Source: Lampris incognitus (Eukaryota; Chordata; Actinopteri; Lampriformes; Lampridae). Taken from it: DNA of 64,000 nucleotides. Positions 25,180-37,200 of this stretch are shown piece by piece. The notes beneath the pieces were generated by a model. It saw only the letters and a program-made list of their open reading frames with translations, did not search any database and was not told where the DNA came from. The stretch's first letter is position 1, and each line of letters starts with the position of its first letter. A program made the translations under genes and the position numbers. The stretch covers positions 39,024,706 to 39,088,705 of the forward strand of contig NC_079223.1 of the NCBI RefSeq assembly GCF_029633865.1, written 5' to 3'.

Positions 25180-26372
25180 TGGGTCGGAGCCTCACAGACT
25201 GACTACAGGCATTCCACAGGGTTCAGTTCCGGGTCCTCTCCTTTTCTCCTTGTACACGACATCCCTGGGTTCTATTATTCACTTGTATGGCTTCTCTTAC
25301 CATTGTTATGCTGATGACACCCAGCTGATCTTGTCCTTTTCTCCCTCTGACACACAAGTAGAGACACGCATTGCTGCGTGCTCGACTGACATCTCGGAGT
25401 GGATGGCGACACACCACCTGAAGCTCAATCTGGACAAGACAGAGCTGATGTTCCTCCCTGGGAAAGGTTGCCCACACCGAGACCTGGCCGTAACCATTGA
25501 CAACACCATGGTGACACCAACTCGGACTGTGAGGAGTCTGGGTGTGATCCTGGATGACCAACTGTCGTTTGCTGAAAACGTTGCATCGGTTGCTCACTCC
25601 TGCAGATTTCTCATCTATAACATCAGGAGGATTCGCCCATTCCTCACCGACGAGATGGTACAGGTGCTCATCCAGGCTCTGGTCATCTCCCGGCTGGACT
25701 ACGGCAACTCCCTCCTTGCTGGCGCCCCGGCGTCGGCCATCAGACCTCTGGAGCTTGTTCAGAAAGCTGCAGCTCGTCTGGTGTTCAACCGCCCTAAGTT
25801 TGCCCACACAACGCCCCTTCTCATGTCACTACACTGGCTCCCAGTAGTTGCTCGCATCCAGTTTAAGACTCTGGTGCTAGCCTACAGGGCAGTGAAAGGA
25901 ACAGCTCCTTCCTATCTCCAGGCCATGGTCAAGCCCTACACCCCCGCCCGACCACTTCGCTCTGCTGCCTTGGGACGCCTGGTTGCCCCGTCGCTCAGTG
26001 GCCCTTGCTGCCGATTGACTCGGTCACGGCTCTTTTCTGTCCTGGCCCCACAGTGGTGGAATGAACTCCCAACTGATGTCAGGACAGCGGAGTCGCTGCT
26101 CATCTTTCGGCGCAGGTTGAAAACTCACCTTTTTAAGAACTACTACCCTGTTACTTGTTCTTAGCACTTATTGTAGTCACTCATTTAAAAAAAAACTCTT
26201 TCTTGCACTTTTACTTTAGCACTGGTTTTGCTCTTAGATGCTTGTTTAGATGCACTTATGACCTCCGATGACTAGTAGTTCTCCTGATTTCCTACGTTAA
26301 ATGATGCACTTATTGTGAATCGCTTTGGATAAAAGCGCCGGCTAAATGACTGTAATGTAATATAATGTAATG
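25180..26372 (+). mobile_element. L2-clade LINE, 5'-truncated copy
   Basis: The sequence opens inside the reverse transcriptase (GIPQGSVPGPLLFSLYT-like sequence at 25207-25250) and is open from 25250 to 26164 as 304 codons. It contains the catalytic YADDTQLILSFSPSDTQVE (about 25306), HLKLNLDKTELMFLPGKGCP, then SLHWLPVVARIQFKTLVLAY and APQWWNELPTDVRTAESL. The 3' untranslated end has GCTTTGGATAAAAGCGCCGG and a TGTAA/TAATG tail to about 26372. This copy is younger-looking than the one at 7356-10520, since its C-terminal frame is unbroken. Confidence 0.88.
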
Positions 26373-28504
26373 ATGATAATAAACTGTATTTGTATAGCAA
26401 CTTTCATACAAACACACACAGCTCAAAGTTCTTTACAATAAGGAAGTCACAAGTACCAAAGCGCTTCACATAAAATGAACATAAAAACAGGGATATAGTC
26501 CATCCATCCATTATCCAAACCGCTTATCCTTATTCAGTACCAATTCCTCAAAAATGTACTCATGCACAAGTACTCTAGTACTTCTAACTAATTGCTACCC
26601 ACCGACTGGCAATGACTATAGCACAGTTCATGAAACGATCCCACCCCCAGTATATCTAACTGGCTTATATGAAGTCTATCATTTAGCACACTGAGTAAAC
26701 AACTTTGCCAGTGCCTCCGTGTGCACGGCGCCTCAGTGCCTTACAGCAAACTCACCTTGACCAGAACTAGTCATTCTGGCTGAGGTTGTGTTATCACAAA
26801 CTGTCATATCAGATATACTATGTGTGTTTAAACATTCTTGAAGACCATGAAGGAGGGGTTGTGATACTGCTTTGTAATTAGGGTCTGAAACACAGTCGGT
26901 CATTGCAAACCGAGTATTTACACGGGGGCTCCGGGGGTAAGAGGAGAACAGTAATGAATCTGGCCCTATTGTATGCAGCGCAACAACTATCTGTGTTTTG
27001 CGAGTACATCATTTTTCACTGTTGTTACTCGGACTGCTCTTCCGTGTGCCTTGGGAGGTGCCCAAGGGGAACAATAAGGGATTGTCTTCAAGTCTCCGCT
27101 TGAGTGGTTAGGTTGCATCATTTCCTCTACACAACATTACAGATTTCATCCTGACAAGGCTATTGTTACTCTCACTGTGGAACAAGCTGGTGTCCGGTGT
27201 CACGTGAGCTGCATTTACACTGGACATGTGAAGCGTATCCGAGAGTTGATTCAAAAAACATCTGCAACGTGAGGGCCCAAATCCAACTGATTCACCCACT
27301 CTCACTTAATCTCCCTTTCTTCGTGCGTAACCAACTCCATTTCTACTTATGCCTTAGTTTATTCCTTGTAAGGCTGAAGTAAAATCTATCTTTTCAAGAG
27401 TGCGAATGGAGCGAGGTGGATTATCATGGGTTTAGTGGAGGGTAAACAGGTCTAAACACATGTCTTTATGCAATAATCCAGGTAAGGAAATCAAAGAAGG
27501 TTGAGTTGGGTTGAAGATGAGTACCCAGATGAACTGAGTCAACCTTCTTTGAGTGACACCTAAACACAATTAACCCACTTATATATTTTCCGCCTATATT
27601 TCACCCACCTCTTTCAGGACTGATATAAATCCCCATTACATATATTTATAGTATAAATCAAAGTAAATGGCATCACGCTGATAAGTTGCAGCGAATATAA
27701 TGTATTTCAATGGGAAAATACATGAATTTACGCTTTTCTGAAAATATTGCCCATATTAGTTGCTGGTTAGCTAATGATTTGCTTTGCTTTCTCATGTCCT
27801 GGATGCTGTTGGTGTTCATATAGAAACCATAATGTCCACCAAAACAACTGAGATGCTGTGACACCAAGGGAAATTTTTGAATGGGGTGGCCAAATTTTTT
27901 TCTTTTTTTTTTTTCTTTTTGGAGGGGGGCACTCAGAATTTTCGTAAATTATGGAGTATTGTCTTGCTAATACAACTGCAGCTTACATGGCTGTGCATTC
28001 AAGAACATAAGGAGACATCCGTCAAGTGAACACCAACAACTATTTGGATATAATAGAATAAGAATCCTGTTTGAAGACATAGCCAATTGAAAATACTGTT
28101 CTCCAGCCGTCTTTGCCATCTCCCTTGAAGCTGTATGGTAGTTGTGGTATGTGTATACCCCTCTATGCTGGAGTAATTAAACATCTGGAAACAAGCTCAA
28201 GGTCCATAACAGGAAGGTCTCTTGCAAGAATTATAGGAATTCCGATGTGAATACTGTAAGGATGTTGTAAAGTGCTTATTGTTATGTGACCTGACCACTA
28301 ACACGAAATTAGCATCTACTTTTTTTTCTCTGCTTTTAGAAGGTAGGGTGGAAATAGGGGGGGGGGCTGGGTATTTACTGAGGGTAGCCTATACCAGCCC
28401 TGGCTGCCACCTAGATCTACCAAGATCTGACCCCCTGGATTCAACATGGGTCCCATCCCCCATTAAAAAAGAAGCTTACATCGGTGCACTCTTATTTGTA
28501 TACT
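26373..28504. other. Intergenic, small repeat fragments only
   Basis: This stretch holds a short minus-strand SINE end near 26500-26530 (CATCCATCCATTATCCAAAC) and a T-rich run near 27895-27920. It also has a possible minus-strand first exon (ATG at 26774-26772, donor CAAG|GTGAGT at 26756) that could belong to the broken ankyrin gene but is too short to prove. A small inverted repeat (CAAAGAAGGTTGA and its complement) lies near 27494-27557. No supported gene. Confidence 0.35.
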
Positions 28505-28902
28505 TGTTGTGGTCTCACCCTCTTCGTCTCGGACTGCCTCCCCGGCACTCTCTGAGATCTCACCCTCTCCGTCTCGGACCGCCTCCCCGGCGCGCTCTGA
28601 GATGCCGGAGACATCCGAGCGCTCGAGACGAGCGCTGCACCGCATCAGGTGTTCATCATCACAGTCCAGCGCCAGGTGTCTCCAATCGCAATCAAGCACG
28701 CCAGCAGCACTCCGGGCACTCCTCGCTCCCCATAAGAAGCCCCCCAGAACGCTTCTCTGTGCTTCGACCTACTGAACCCTGCGACCCGCCTCTGCGACTC
28801 CCAGTGAATTCCCCGCTCCAAGCCTCAGCCTCACGTTACCCTTCCACGACCCTCTCCTCGGATTTCCTTAAGACCTGCTCTGGACTCGGATCAGACTATA
28901 CT
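28505..28902 (+). repeat. Left LTR, 3'-truncated, with internal tandem duplication
   Basis: It matches the right LTR from its TGTTG start through TTTCCTTAAGACCTGCTCTGG and then stops at the junction with minus-strand internal sequence. A unit of about 44 bases (TCTC(A)CCCTCT(T/C)CGTCTCGG...TCTGAGA) is duplicated at 28513-28601 but present once in the right LTR. Confidence 0.8.
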
Positions 28903-30168
28903 ATGAACGGCTGCCCTGCTCCCTCCAGCCAGTGTCTCCACTCCTCTAGGGCGGCGTGGACAGCCAGCAACTCCCTGTTGCCGATGTCGTAGTTCCTCTC
29001 CGCAGGACTGAAACGCCGGAAGGAGGCGCACGGGTGGATCTTCTGGTCCTCCTCCGACCGCTGGGAGAGGACGGCTCCGATGCCCGTGTCCGATGCGTCC
29101 ACCTCCACGATGAACTGCCTGGACGGATCCGGGTGGGCGAGCGCCGGAGCCGTTGTAAACAGTCTCTATAGGGCCGAGAAGGCGGCCTCTGCCTCCGGGG
29201 TCCAGGAGAAGCGGCGGAGGGTGGAGGTGAGTGCAGTGAGGGGGGCGGCCACACGGCTGAACCCCCTGATGAAGCACCGGTAAAAATTGGCGAAGCGCTG
29301 GAGTTGCGTCCTGTTGGCGGGCCGTGCCCACTCCTCCACCGCTCGGGTCTTCCTGGGGTCAGTGCGGACGAGCCCCTTTCTCCACGATGTGGCCAAGGAA
29401 CTCCGCGGAGTGGAACACACACTTCTCGGCCTTCACGAACAGCCTGTTCTCCAGCAGCCGTTGGAGGACCAGGCGGACATGCTGGTGGTGTTCCTCCTCA
29501 GTCCTGGAGAACACGAGGCTGTCATCCAGGTACACCACCACAAACGTGTTCAGCATATCCCGGAGCACGTCGTTGACCAACGCCTGGAAGACGGCCGGGG
29601 TGTTGGTGAGGCCGAAGGGCATAACGAGGTACTCGAAATGCCCTAGGTGGGTGTTGAAGGCCGTCTTCCATTCATCTCCTTCCCAGATGCGCACCAGGTG
29701 GTACGCGCTGCGCAGGTCCAACTTAGTGAACACCGTGGCGTGAGTGGCTCGAATGTGGAACTCATAAGGGGGAGTGGATATTTATTCTTAACCGTGATGT
29801 AATTTTAACTGACGATCTATGCAAGGCATCAGGCTGCCCTCCTTCTTTGCCACAAAAAAGAAGCCTGCTGCTACCGGGGACGACGAGGGCCTTATGATTC
29901 CTGAGGCAGGGACTCTGATATAATTGCGCATAGACGACGACTCCGGGACGGAGAGGTTATACAACCGACCGGTGGGAAGGGCGGCCCCGAGAAGGAGATC
30001 TATGGCGCAAACATAGGGACGGTGAGGGGGAAGTGAAAGTGCACTGTCCTTACGAAATACGGGGGCTAAATGGGAGGTACACCAGTGGGAGGGGGCACGG
30101 GTCTGAGGCCGCTGGACTGAGTGGGCGGAGCGAAGGCAGTTGGCATGACACTCAACGCTCCAACCCAA
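28896..30168 (-). pseudogene. Ty3/gypsy pol: protease to RNase H, broken
   Basis: Right to left: a protease/RT-leader region (about 30168-29788), the reverse transcriptase ([40 protein letters not shown]; catalytic [12 protein letters not shown]; ending near 29359), and RNase H ([18 protein letters not shown] and [17 protein letters not shown], about 29105-28910). Frames change between segments, so no intact polyprotein is encoded. Confidence 0.85.
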
Positions 30169-30482
30169 AATCCGCCCAGTTGACAGGTGTGGGGGCGTGT
30201 AAAACCAAAAAACGCATAGTTTCTACGTGATTTACCTGTGAGAGTGGGGGAAGCAGTGCTGTGCGTGATCCTACCGAGTGAACGACCATCTTGGGGTGTG
30301 TCTAGGGGGACGAGTGGAATGCCGGGCCAGCGAGATGTACATCAAACACTCGTCTGCCCCCGAATTCAGGAGTGCACCAACAGAGGGAGTGAGTCGTTAC
30401 CCCAAGTGAGTGACAGGAAACAGCTAGTTGTGGTGCTTCTTGGGCTGTGGAAGGGTCGTCAGGCTCACTAGGACACCCCTCG

Positions 30483-31529
30483 CTAGTGAGCCGGGTCTTT
30501 TGGGCAGGCCTTGATGTAGTGGCCCGACCTCCCGCAGTAGAGGCAGAGGTTGTCACGCATCCTCTGCTCCCTAACCTCTAGAAGACACCCAGGATTGCGA
30601 GGGGAAGTGTGAGGGCGGAGAGCGCCCGGGGGACGCTGACCTAGGGGAGGCGCCGGTCGAACGGACGGGGGTAGGTCTATGGGAGGCCCCAGTGCGTGGG
30701 GCGCGTTCCTGGCACCGCTCCCGCAGCCGTTCGTCCATCTGGAGGGCAAGGGTGACGAGCTCGTTGAAGGTAGCAGGGCGGTCTCGAACGATGAGGTCTT
30801 TGGGCTCGCTCGGCCCCCTCCTGTACGCGGTCTTGAGTGCAGTGTCATCCCACCCACTGTCTGCCGCGAGTATCCTCACCTCCAAGGTGTAGTCTGCCAC
30901 CGACCTGGCTCCCTGCTGGATGGAATTGAGGCGGTTGCAGCGTCCTGCCCGTCAGCTGGGTGGTCGAAAACCAGACGGAACTTACGGCGGAAGGCACCAT
31001 AGTCGGAGGCGAACAGTTCAGTATGGCCAACCGCCGCCATGGCCCAGCTGAGGGCTTTGCCGGTGAGGAGGGACATGACAAGGGCTACCTTGGTCTGTCC
31101 TGTCCTGTACGTGGCTGGCTGATTCTTGAACAGGCGCTCACACTGACCAAGGAAACCCCTACACAGCTCGAACTCCCCACCGAAGGCCTTGGGGCAGGGA
31201 AGGTTAGGCTCGAACCGGGGGTCTAGTGTGGGTTGACTCGGAGGGGGAACGTCGGGACCAGGAACGGGAAATCCGGAGGCCGAGCTGGGGGCAGGGACCG
31301 AGGCCAGAGCAGGGTGGTCGCTGATCCTGGAGACTGCTGTTGTGAGTGCAGCGATCTGCGAGGAGAGGGCGTCTAACGCGCTCGTCGTGGCCTGGGAGCC
31401 GGATTGAAGTTGGCTGATCTCTCCAGTGACCTGGGTGAAGGCAGTAGTAAGCTCTGAGTAGAGAGATGCAAGTTGGCTGCTGTGACTTCTTACTACTGCC
31501 TCTAGGGGGACCGGGGTCGGGGATGTCAC
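30483..31529 (-). pseudogene. Ty3/gypsy gag
   Basis: The N-terminal part (31529 to about 30876) has a helical coil (SLYSELTTAFTQVTGEISQL), a Pro-rich segment and a capsid-like region (FEPNLPCPKAFGGEFELCRG; FLGQCERLFKNQ). The frame then shifts, and the C-terminal part ends with a CCHC zinc knuckle (CLYCGRSGHYIKAC, near 30545-30500). The first codon of the open frame is GTG at 31529, so the normal start is missing or mutated. Confidence 0.75.
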
Positions 31530-31539
31530 AGGGACTGTC

Positions 31540-31840
31540 TGCCCCTCCCTACCCTCTACCGGAAGCTTGCTCCCCGCTACGTCGGCCCCTACACCATCGA
31601 CCGCATCGTCAACCTTTCGGCGGTACGTCTCCCTACCTCACTCAAAGTCCATCCCGTGTTCCATGGCTCTCACCTCAAACCGGTAGCCCCCCCCCCCCCC
31701 AGGGTCTGAGTTGGTTATGGGCCCCGAGGACCGCAGCTGGGTTCCCCGGTCCTACCTGGCCGACCCCGCACTCCTGGAGTTCTATCGGACTCATCCCGAT
31801 GCCATCGGACGGCCGCCCGGTGTCTCCCGTAGAGGGGGGG
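31540..31840 (+). pseudogene. Ty3/gypsy integrase C-terminal fragment
   Basis: The plus strand reads [20 protein letters not shown] and then [15 protein letters not shown], a GPY/F-type integrase C-terminus. After a C-rich run it gives WVPRSYLADPALLEFYRTH, typical of the chromodomain-like tail. It is followed directly by the polypurine tract and the right LTR, so this part is in normal order with that LTR. Confidence 0.75.
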
Positions 31841-31847
31841 GGGGTCC

Positions 31848-32445
31848 TGTTGCGGTCTCTCCGTCTCGGACCGCTCCCCGGCGCGCTCTGAGATGCCGGA
31901 GACATCCAAGCGCTCGAGACGAGCGCTGCACCGCATCATGTGTTCATCACAATCCAGCGCCAGGTGTCTCCAGTCGCAATCCGGCCACTTCTCGCTCCCC
32001 ATAAGAAGCCTTCCAGAACGCCTCACCGTGTTTCGACGTACTGAACCCTGCGAGCCTCCTCCGCGGCTCCCGGTGAATTCCCCGCTTTCAGTCTCGTCTT
32101 CACGTTACCCTTCCACGACCCTCTCCTGGGATTTCCTTAAGACCTGCTCTGGACCCGGATCGGACTCTGGATCACGGACTGGACTTGCTAGCCAGGTGCA
32201 CGCACATTATTCAACACCTCCTTGGCATTTACATACCACACCACACATCCCACTAACAGAATTATTTTTTTTTTGCACCATACATTCCCCCCACTTAATT
32301 CCAGTTATTTAGTGGCAGTATCTATTATGTCCCTTCCTTGTTATTATTCCCCTCCCCAAATAAAACCACCTTTGGATTTTGAACTGTCATCTTGTGTCTG
32401 TCTGCCTTGGATTTCGCCACACGGGTCTGGTGCGCGAGCATAACA
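31848..32445 (+). repeat. Right LTR, complete (598 bases)
   Basis: It starts TGTTGCGGTCTC directly after the polypurine tract and ends GCGAGCATAACA, giving TG...CA ends. An AATAAA lies near 32358. It is highly similar to the left LTR over their shared part. Confidence 0.85.
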
Positions 32446-32579
32446 ACACCTCTTTTAAACTAACAAAAAAATAAGCAAGTGTACTTTTATTTACCTTTTG
32501 TATTTGCAGAAGGTAAACTTGAAAACAGACATGATGTATAATTTTTCGAGTTGACCTACACGTTTAGTATTTGTCTAAG

Positions 32580-32890
32580 TCAACTAAAAGTACACATCAG
32601 TCCCAACAGTAGAGCTTTACGGTATAAGGCCCCTGTTGGGGGGGGGGGGGAATAAACCATTACGAATCCTGATGGTTTCCAATAAAGGACACCATCAGGT
32701 TTTAGTGTGGGTTTTGAACTCTGATGATGTAATGGTTTGGATCCTGATGGTTTCCTATACAGCACAACGTGCTCTGGTGGTTTCGATTAGACATACCAGT
32801 GCAGACCATTACCATCAAAAGCCATTTCAGTTCCCATTTGAACCATCAAACGCATCAGAAAATGCTATAAAGGTTATTATTGCACCTGAG
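32580..32890. repeat. Unclassified repeat with CTGATGGTTTCC motifs
   Basis: The motif ATCCTGATGGTTTCC recurs at 32665 and 32738 and similar sequences at 32694 (complement) and 32772, with G-run and ACCATTA blocks around them. It looks like a small non-autonomous repeat, but no ends or duplications are certain. Confidence 0.35.
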
Positions 32891-33413
32891 GGATGACGTC
32901 ATTCCTCTGCCGTCAGCATTACCGCTACATGCAGTAAAAATATGTGCGCGCGTGTGATAAATTAACGTGTGGAGTTCACCGTGAATGAATTTTGGCTGGA
33001 AAGTCGATTACTGCGGCGTTTCAGGGCGCAGCGCGTGACGTCAGCAGAAAACAGACCAGAGTTCAGCCTCATCTCGACAAGTACGGACAGTCTGCAGGCG
33101 AGGCGGGGCGAAGGGTTTGTCGACAGTAGTCTTGTTTTTTTTCTTTTTCTTTCTTTTTCCGCCTAGCCTGCTGGGTGTCTCAATACTGAGTTCGCGTTGT
33201 CCCCAGGATGCCTCAAGCATGACAATAAACTGGTTTTGCGGAATGGTCGCGAAAGCGATGCAATACCAAACTTTGGACGAGTCCCACCTGGAGGAGGAAC
33301 CCGGCGCGTGGGGAGACGGTGTGGAGGGAGCGGGGCCGTCACCGCGATGAGCGCCTTGGCTTTAGTCGACGAAAAAGTCGAGGAGTAGCGGGCGGCGGGG
33401 GGAAATCAGAAAG
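32891..33413 (+). promoter_or_regulatory. Putative fam83h promoter and non-coding first exon
   Basis: A CpG-rich stretch with two perfect CRE/ATF palindromes (TGACGTCA at 32894-32901 and 33036-33043). A GC-rich block at 33280-33400 ends in AAAG|GTAAAGT, a plausible splice donor after 33413. It is followed about 860 bases later by the fam83h start codon, so a 5' non-coding exon here is likely. No transcript data were available. Confidence 0.45.
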
Positions 33414-34278
33414 GTAAAGTAACTTCACTTCAACATCTCTGGCAATGGGGAAGACGTTATAGCGCAGCATATACGGCTGTTCGGTTAGCTTTTGTTCTCA
33501 AAGTGTTTGTCTCTGGTAGTTTCTCTCCACGGATTAAAATATGCCTGTTAAGACACGCCACTGAAGCGACTTGACAACATGTTTATCTCTACTATCAGTT
33601 GTGTTGTCGACCCAGCTGTCGGGCTTCATCTTGGGCGTGTTGTTGAATCGTTCGTTTAGTTTAGGCAGCATTGTAATATTTTAATCGAGCCGAAAAACAT
33701 GAACTTGTAAATGGAGACTTTTTGGCCAGAGGGAGGAGCCACACCCATAACTCTCTATATTGTGGTCGATTGCGTCGCTCCTCATTCATTGGAGTTATAC
33801 CAGTGTAACTAAGAGAATTTTCTTCAATATAAGTTCCTTAATGTCCTTCATGAAGTCCACAGATAATGACATAGATACGAAATTTACACGTCAGATTCGG
33901 TTTTCTTGTGTGGCACTTGTGTTTGTACAGCACCATGGACCATTAAATACTTGAGAAGGTTTTTGTATCCTTAAACCTCAGTGTGGACATTCCTTTTGTT
34001 TGTTATCTGTGTGCGAGCATTTTTCTATATCTCATCATACATGCATTCAGCTCACGCGCCTGTTTAAAGAGCTAGTCTTTTTGAACTGTTTGACAAGAGC
34101 ACAAACTATTATCCAATTTATGAGATTCAGTTTCCTTGAAAAATTTCCCCATGCCTCAATCTCAAATATCTTTTGATCATATTTGGCAAATGTGAAATCT
34201 ATATGTCTCTGAATAATGTTCATGAAACACACTATTTCCCCTGTCCCTTTGCCTTTTTAATTGTTCTCAAATAGCGTC

Positions 34279-37200
34279 ATGGCACATCGTTCTCAATGTT
34301 CCTCTGCTGGGGATAATCCCCTGGACCCCAACTACCTACCACCTCATTATCGAGAGGAGTACCGGTTAGCTATTGACGCTCTTGTCGAGGACAACTTGGA
34401 AGGCTACTATCAGTTTCTCCAGAGAGCGGACGTTGTGAACTTTCTTTCCGCACAGGAGATTGAGTATATTCGGTGCAATACACAGGCTCCTCGTGAGAGC
34501 AGCCACCCTGAGCAGCATTATCTACTGTCTGGGGGAGATGGCTCTTCAGACACTTACTGGCCCATCCACTCGGACCTGGATGCCCCAGGCCTGGACCTCG
34601 GCTGGCCCCAGCAGCATCGCTTCATTGGACCTACAGAAGTCACCACTCTGGTCAATCCTGCTGAGCCTGACATGCCAAGTATCAAGGAACAGGCTCGAAG
34701 ACTCATTAAGAACGCTCAGCAAGTAGGTCTTTCACTTCCTCTAAAGAGTAACAAACCTGTATATATATAAGTGTTGTATGACATAAGCTTATTAAATCAG
34801 TTATAGATTATAATTTTTACGAAGTAAAAAGTTGATAATGTTCTTGCTAGTTATTTGCATTATTTTTGCAAACAAAACTCACCATACATACTACCAATGA
34901 CACTCTTGTTTTCACAATCGTTTTGATGTGCCTTTTTTCTTTTTAGGTGGTTGCTGTAGTGATGGACATATTTACTGATGTGGACATATTTGCGGATATT
35001 CTTGATGCGGCCTTGCGAAATGTTGCTGTTTACATCCTTCTAGATGAACAGAATGTACATCATTTCATCCATATGGTTTCCAACTGCCAGGTTAATTTAA
35101 AGAGTATTCAGGTGAGTCTATGTTGCACTGAAATAGTTCTTAACTGGGCATGTGAGCACTCAAATTGTGTGTATTGAAAGGGGGCTTCAAGTAGTGCTGC
35201 CATTTTAGATCATATTACTTTTGGAACTTTGTTGTTAATGCAATGCTGCCACCTAGCTTGGACTTTAATTTAGACAATAAAGACTAGCTGTGTTCCAGCT
35301 GAAATGTGCTTGATATTTATCATTTGTTGATGGTTCAATGCCTGTCCCCTAGTTTTTGCGTGTGAGAACAGTGTCTGGGATCACCTACCACTGCCGCTCA
35401 GGGAAGTCATTTAAGGGTCAGATGATGGATCGCTTTTTGCTGACAGATTGTAGGGCTGTGCTGAGTGGAAACTACAGGTGAGGCAAATTAAAACTGAAAG
35501 CTATGGTAGCATAGTTTACAATGCCCAAAATGGAAATACACAAATCCTTAATGAATTTTATTGATTATTAGTAGTTATTCTGTTAAAATTTGTATTTTAG
35601 GAGTATTCAGACTGAAGAGCAAAGCAAAAATGTCTAGCCAAAGTGTGAGATGAGGGGTGGTATGAATATATTGCCTTCACTGATTTCTTTTTAATTTTCT
35701 GTGTTTTGACAGCTTCATGTGGTCTTTTGAGAAAATACACCGTTGTTTAGCACACCTTTTTCTTGGACAGCTTGTGTCAACTTTTGATGAAGAGTTTCGG
35801 ATTCTGTTTGCCCAGTCCCAACCCTTGATGATTGAAACTGAGGATTTCAGCCGTTTACATGAGAGGCAATATGGTACTGACAAAACACCACTTTACAGAG
35901 AACCCAGGAAATTTCTGTCAATAGACAACCCTCATCCAGAGGAATGGGCTAGACACTCGTTTGATGGTCGTACTGATATGGATTGGAAAAAGCTTCCTCT
36001 AAGCAGGCATGAATCCATCCCCAGGTCATTAGACCAGGGCTCTTTGGATAAGTACAACAAATATCACTCCCAGCAATTCAGAATGGATCGGTCCTCTGAG
36101 CATGGCCCCGCCAAGATGCCCTTAAATATAAGGGAAAATCTAGCTTTCAAACGGCACAGTTATGCTGAAGGCTCTCAAAGCAGACACCCCCCATATCAAT
36201 TCAGGCAGCAACAAGGAATTCCAAACTTTGAGACCCAGGCAGGGCAGTTTCAAATGACACAGCATTTGTTACCAAGAACAGGACCAGAAGCAGGTTATAG
36301 TGGCTATGATAAGTTCTCTGGTCATGGCTATCATCCTGCAGATCAGTATTCTGAGCCTGGTTTACCACAAGACATGGATGCCTCTGATAGCTTTAACCCT
36401 GTCCTTAACTATTTGTTGTCAACCAGCAATATGGATTTTGACCAGGGCTCAGAGGAACTTGCACCTCCAGAGGAAGTATCATTTGGATCCTCTCATCTCA
36501 GAAGAATGAGTAAAGGTTCACCATATGCCTGTCCGACTTCCACCACATCTCCAAGTCCATCAGAGCAGAAGCAGTTCTTTCAGGAGCCTAACATGGAACG
36601 TAAAGATCCTAAAGCAAAACAAGGGCTAAGAAATTGGAGAATTAGCTCATACCTCAGTGCATTTGATAATGCAGGAGATGAAGGCCTGCCAGTACCACCA
36701 ACTCAGGCAATAGACCATTTTGAAGTGCCACTTAATCCCTTACAGCGGACATCCTCGGGCCCAGATTTATCAATTCCTAAGATTCCAAATGTTTGGGAAT
36801 TTAAGGTTCCAGTAGTGCCCAGGGCCAATCCATTGCCAGGTCACACCAAGCCCACTGTCCCTGAGTTGTGTAAAAAAATACCAGATGACCTTGTTAACAT
36901 GGCTGTAGAAACCAAAACAACTCCAACACCATCAGAATCATCTTCAGTAATTGAAGGGGACAAAGCAGAGGAGGTGGAGCCAAAAGACCCAAAGGAGATT
37001 GCTTTTCTAAGGGAAGAGTCTTTCCGTAGGACATACAATGCAAAGATGCAAAGGAGCTCCAAGTTGAGATCCTCTTTAATATTCAGCTCTCAGCTAGAGC
37101 AACAAGCTTCTCAAGATTTAAAATCTGCCCCAGGCCACTGTGATGACGAAACTGACAAAAATGAAGAGGATCAATCAAAACTATCCTTTCTCGCTCAGGC

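Larger units (their letters stand above)
28505..32445. mobile_element. Rearranged Ty3/gypsy LTR retrotransposon
   Basis: Two LTR copies in plus orientation (28505 to about 28902, truncated; and 31848-32445, complete) enclose internal sequence. Next to the right LTR, the plus strand encodes an integrase C-terminus, and a purine tract (AGAGGGGGGGGGG, 31831-31844) precedes it. The rest of the interior, about 28903-31530, is in the opposite orientation, with gag on the right and protease/reverse transcriptase/RNase H to its left on the minus strand. An ordinary element would have all parts on one strand, so an internal segment appears inverted. The five bases flanking the outer ends (ATACT and ACACC) do not match as a target duplication. 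Confidence 0.8.
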
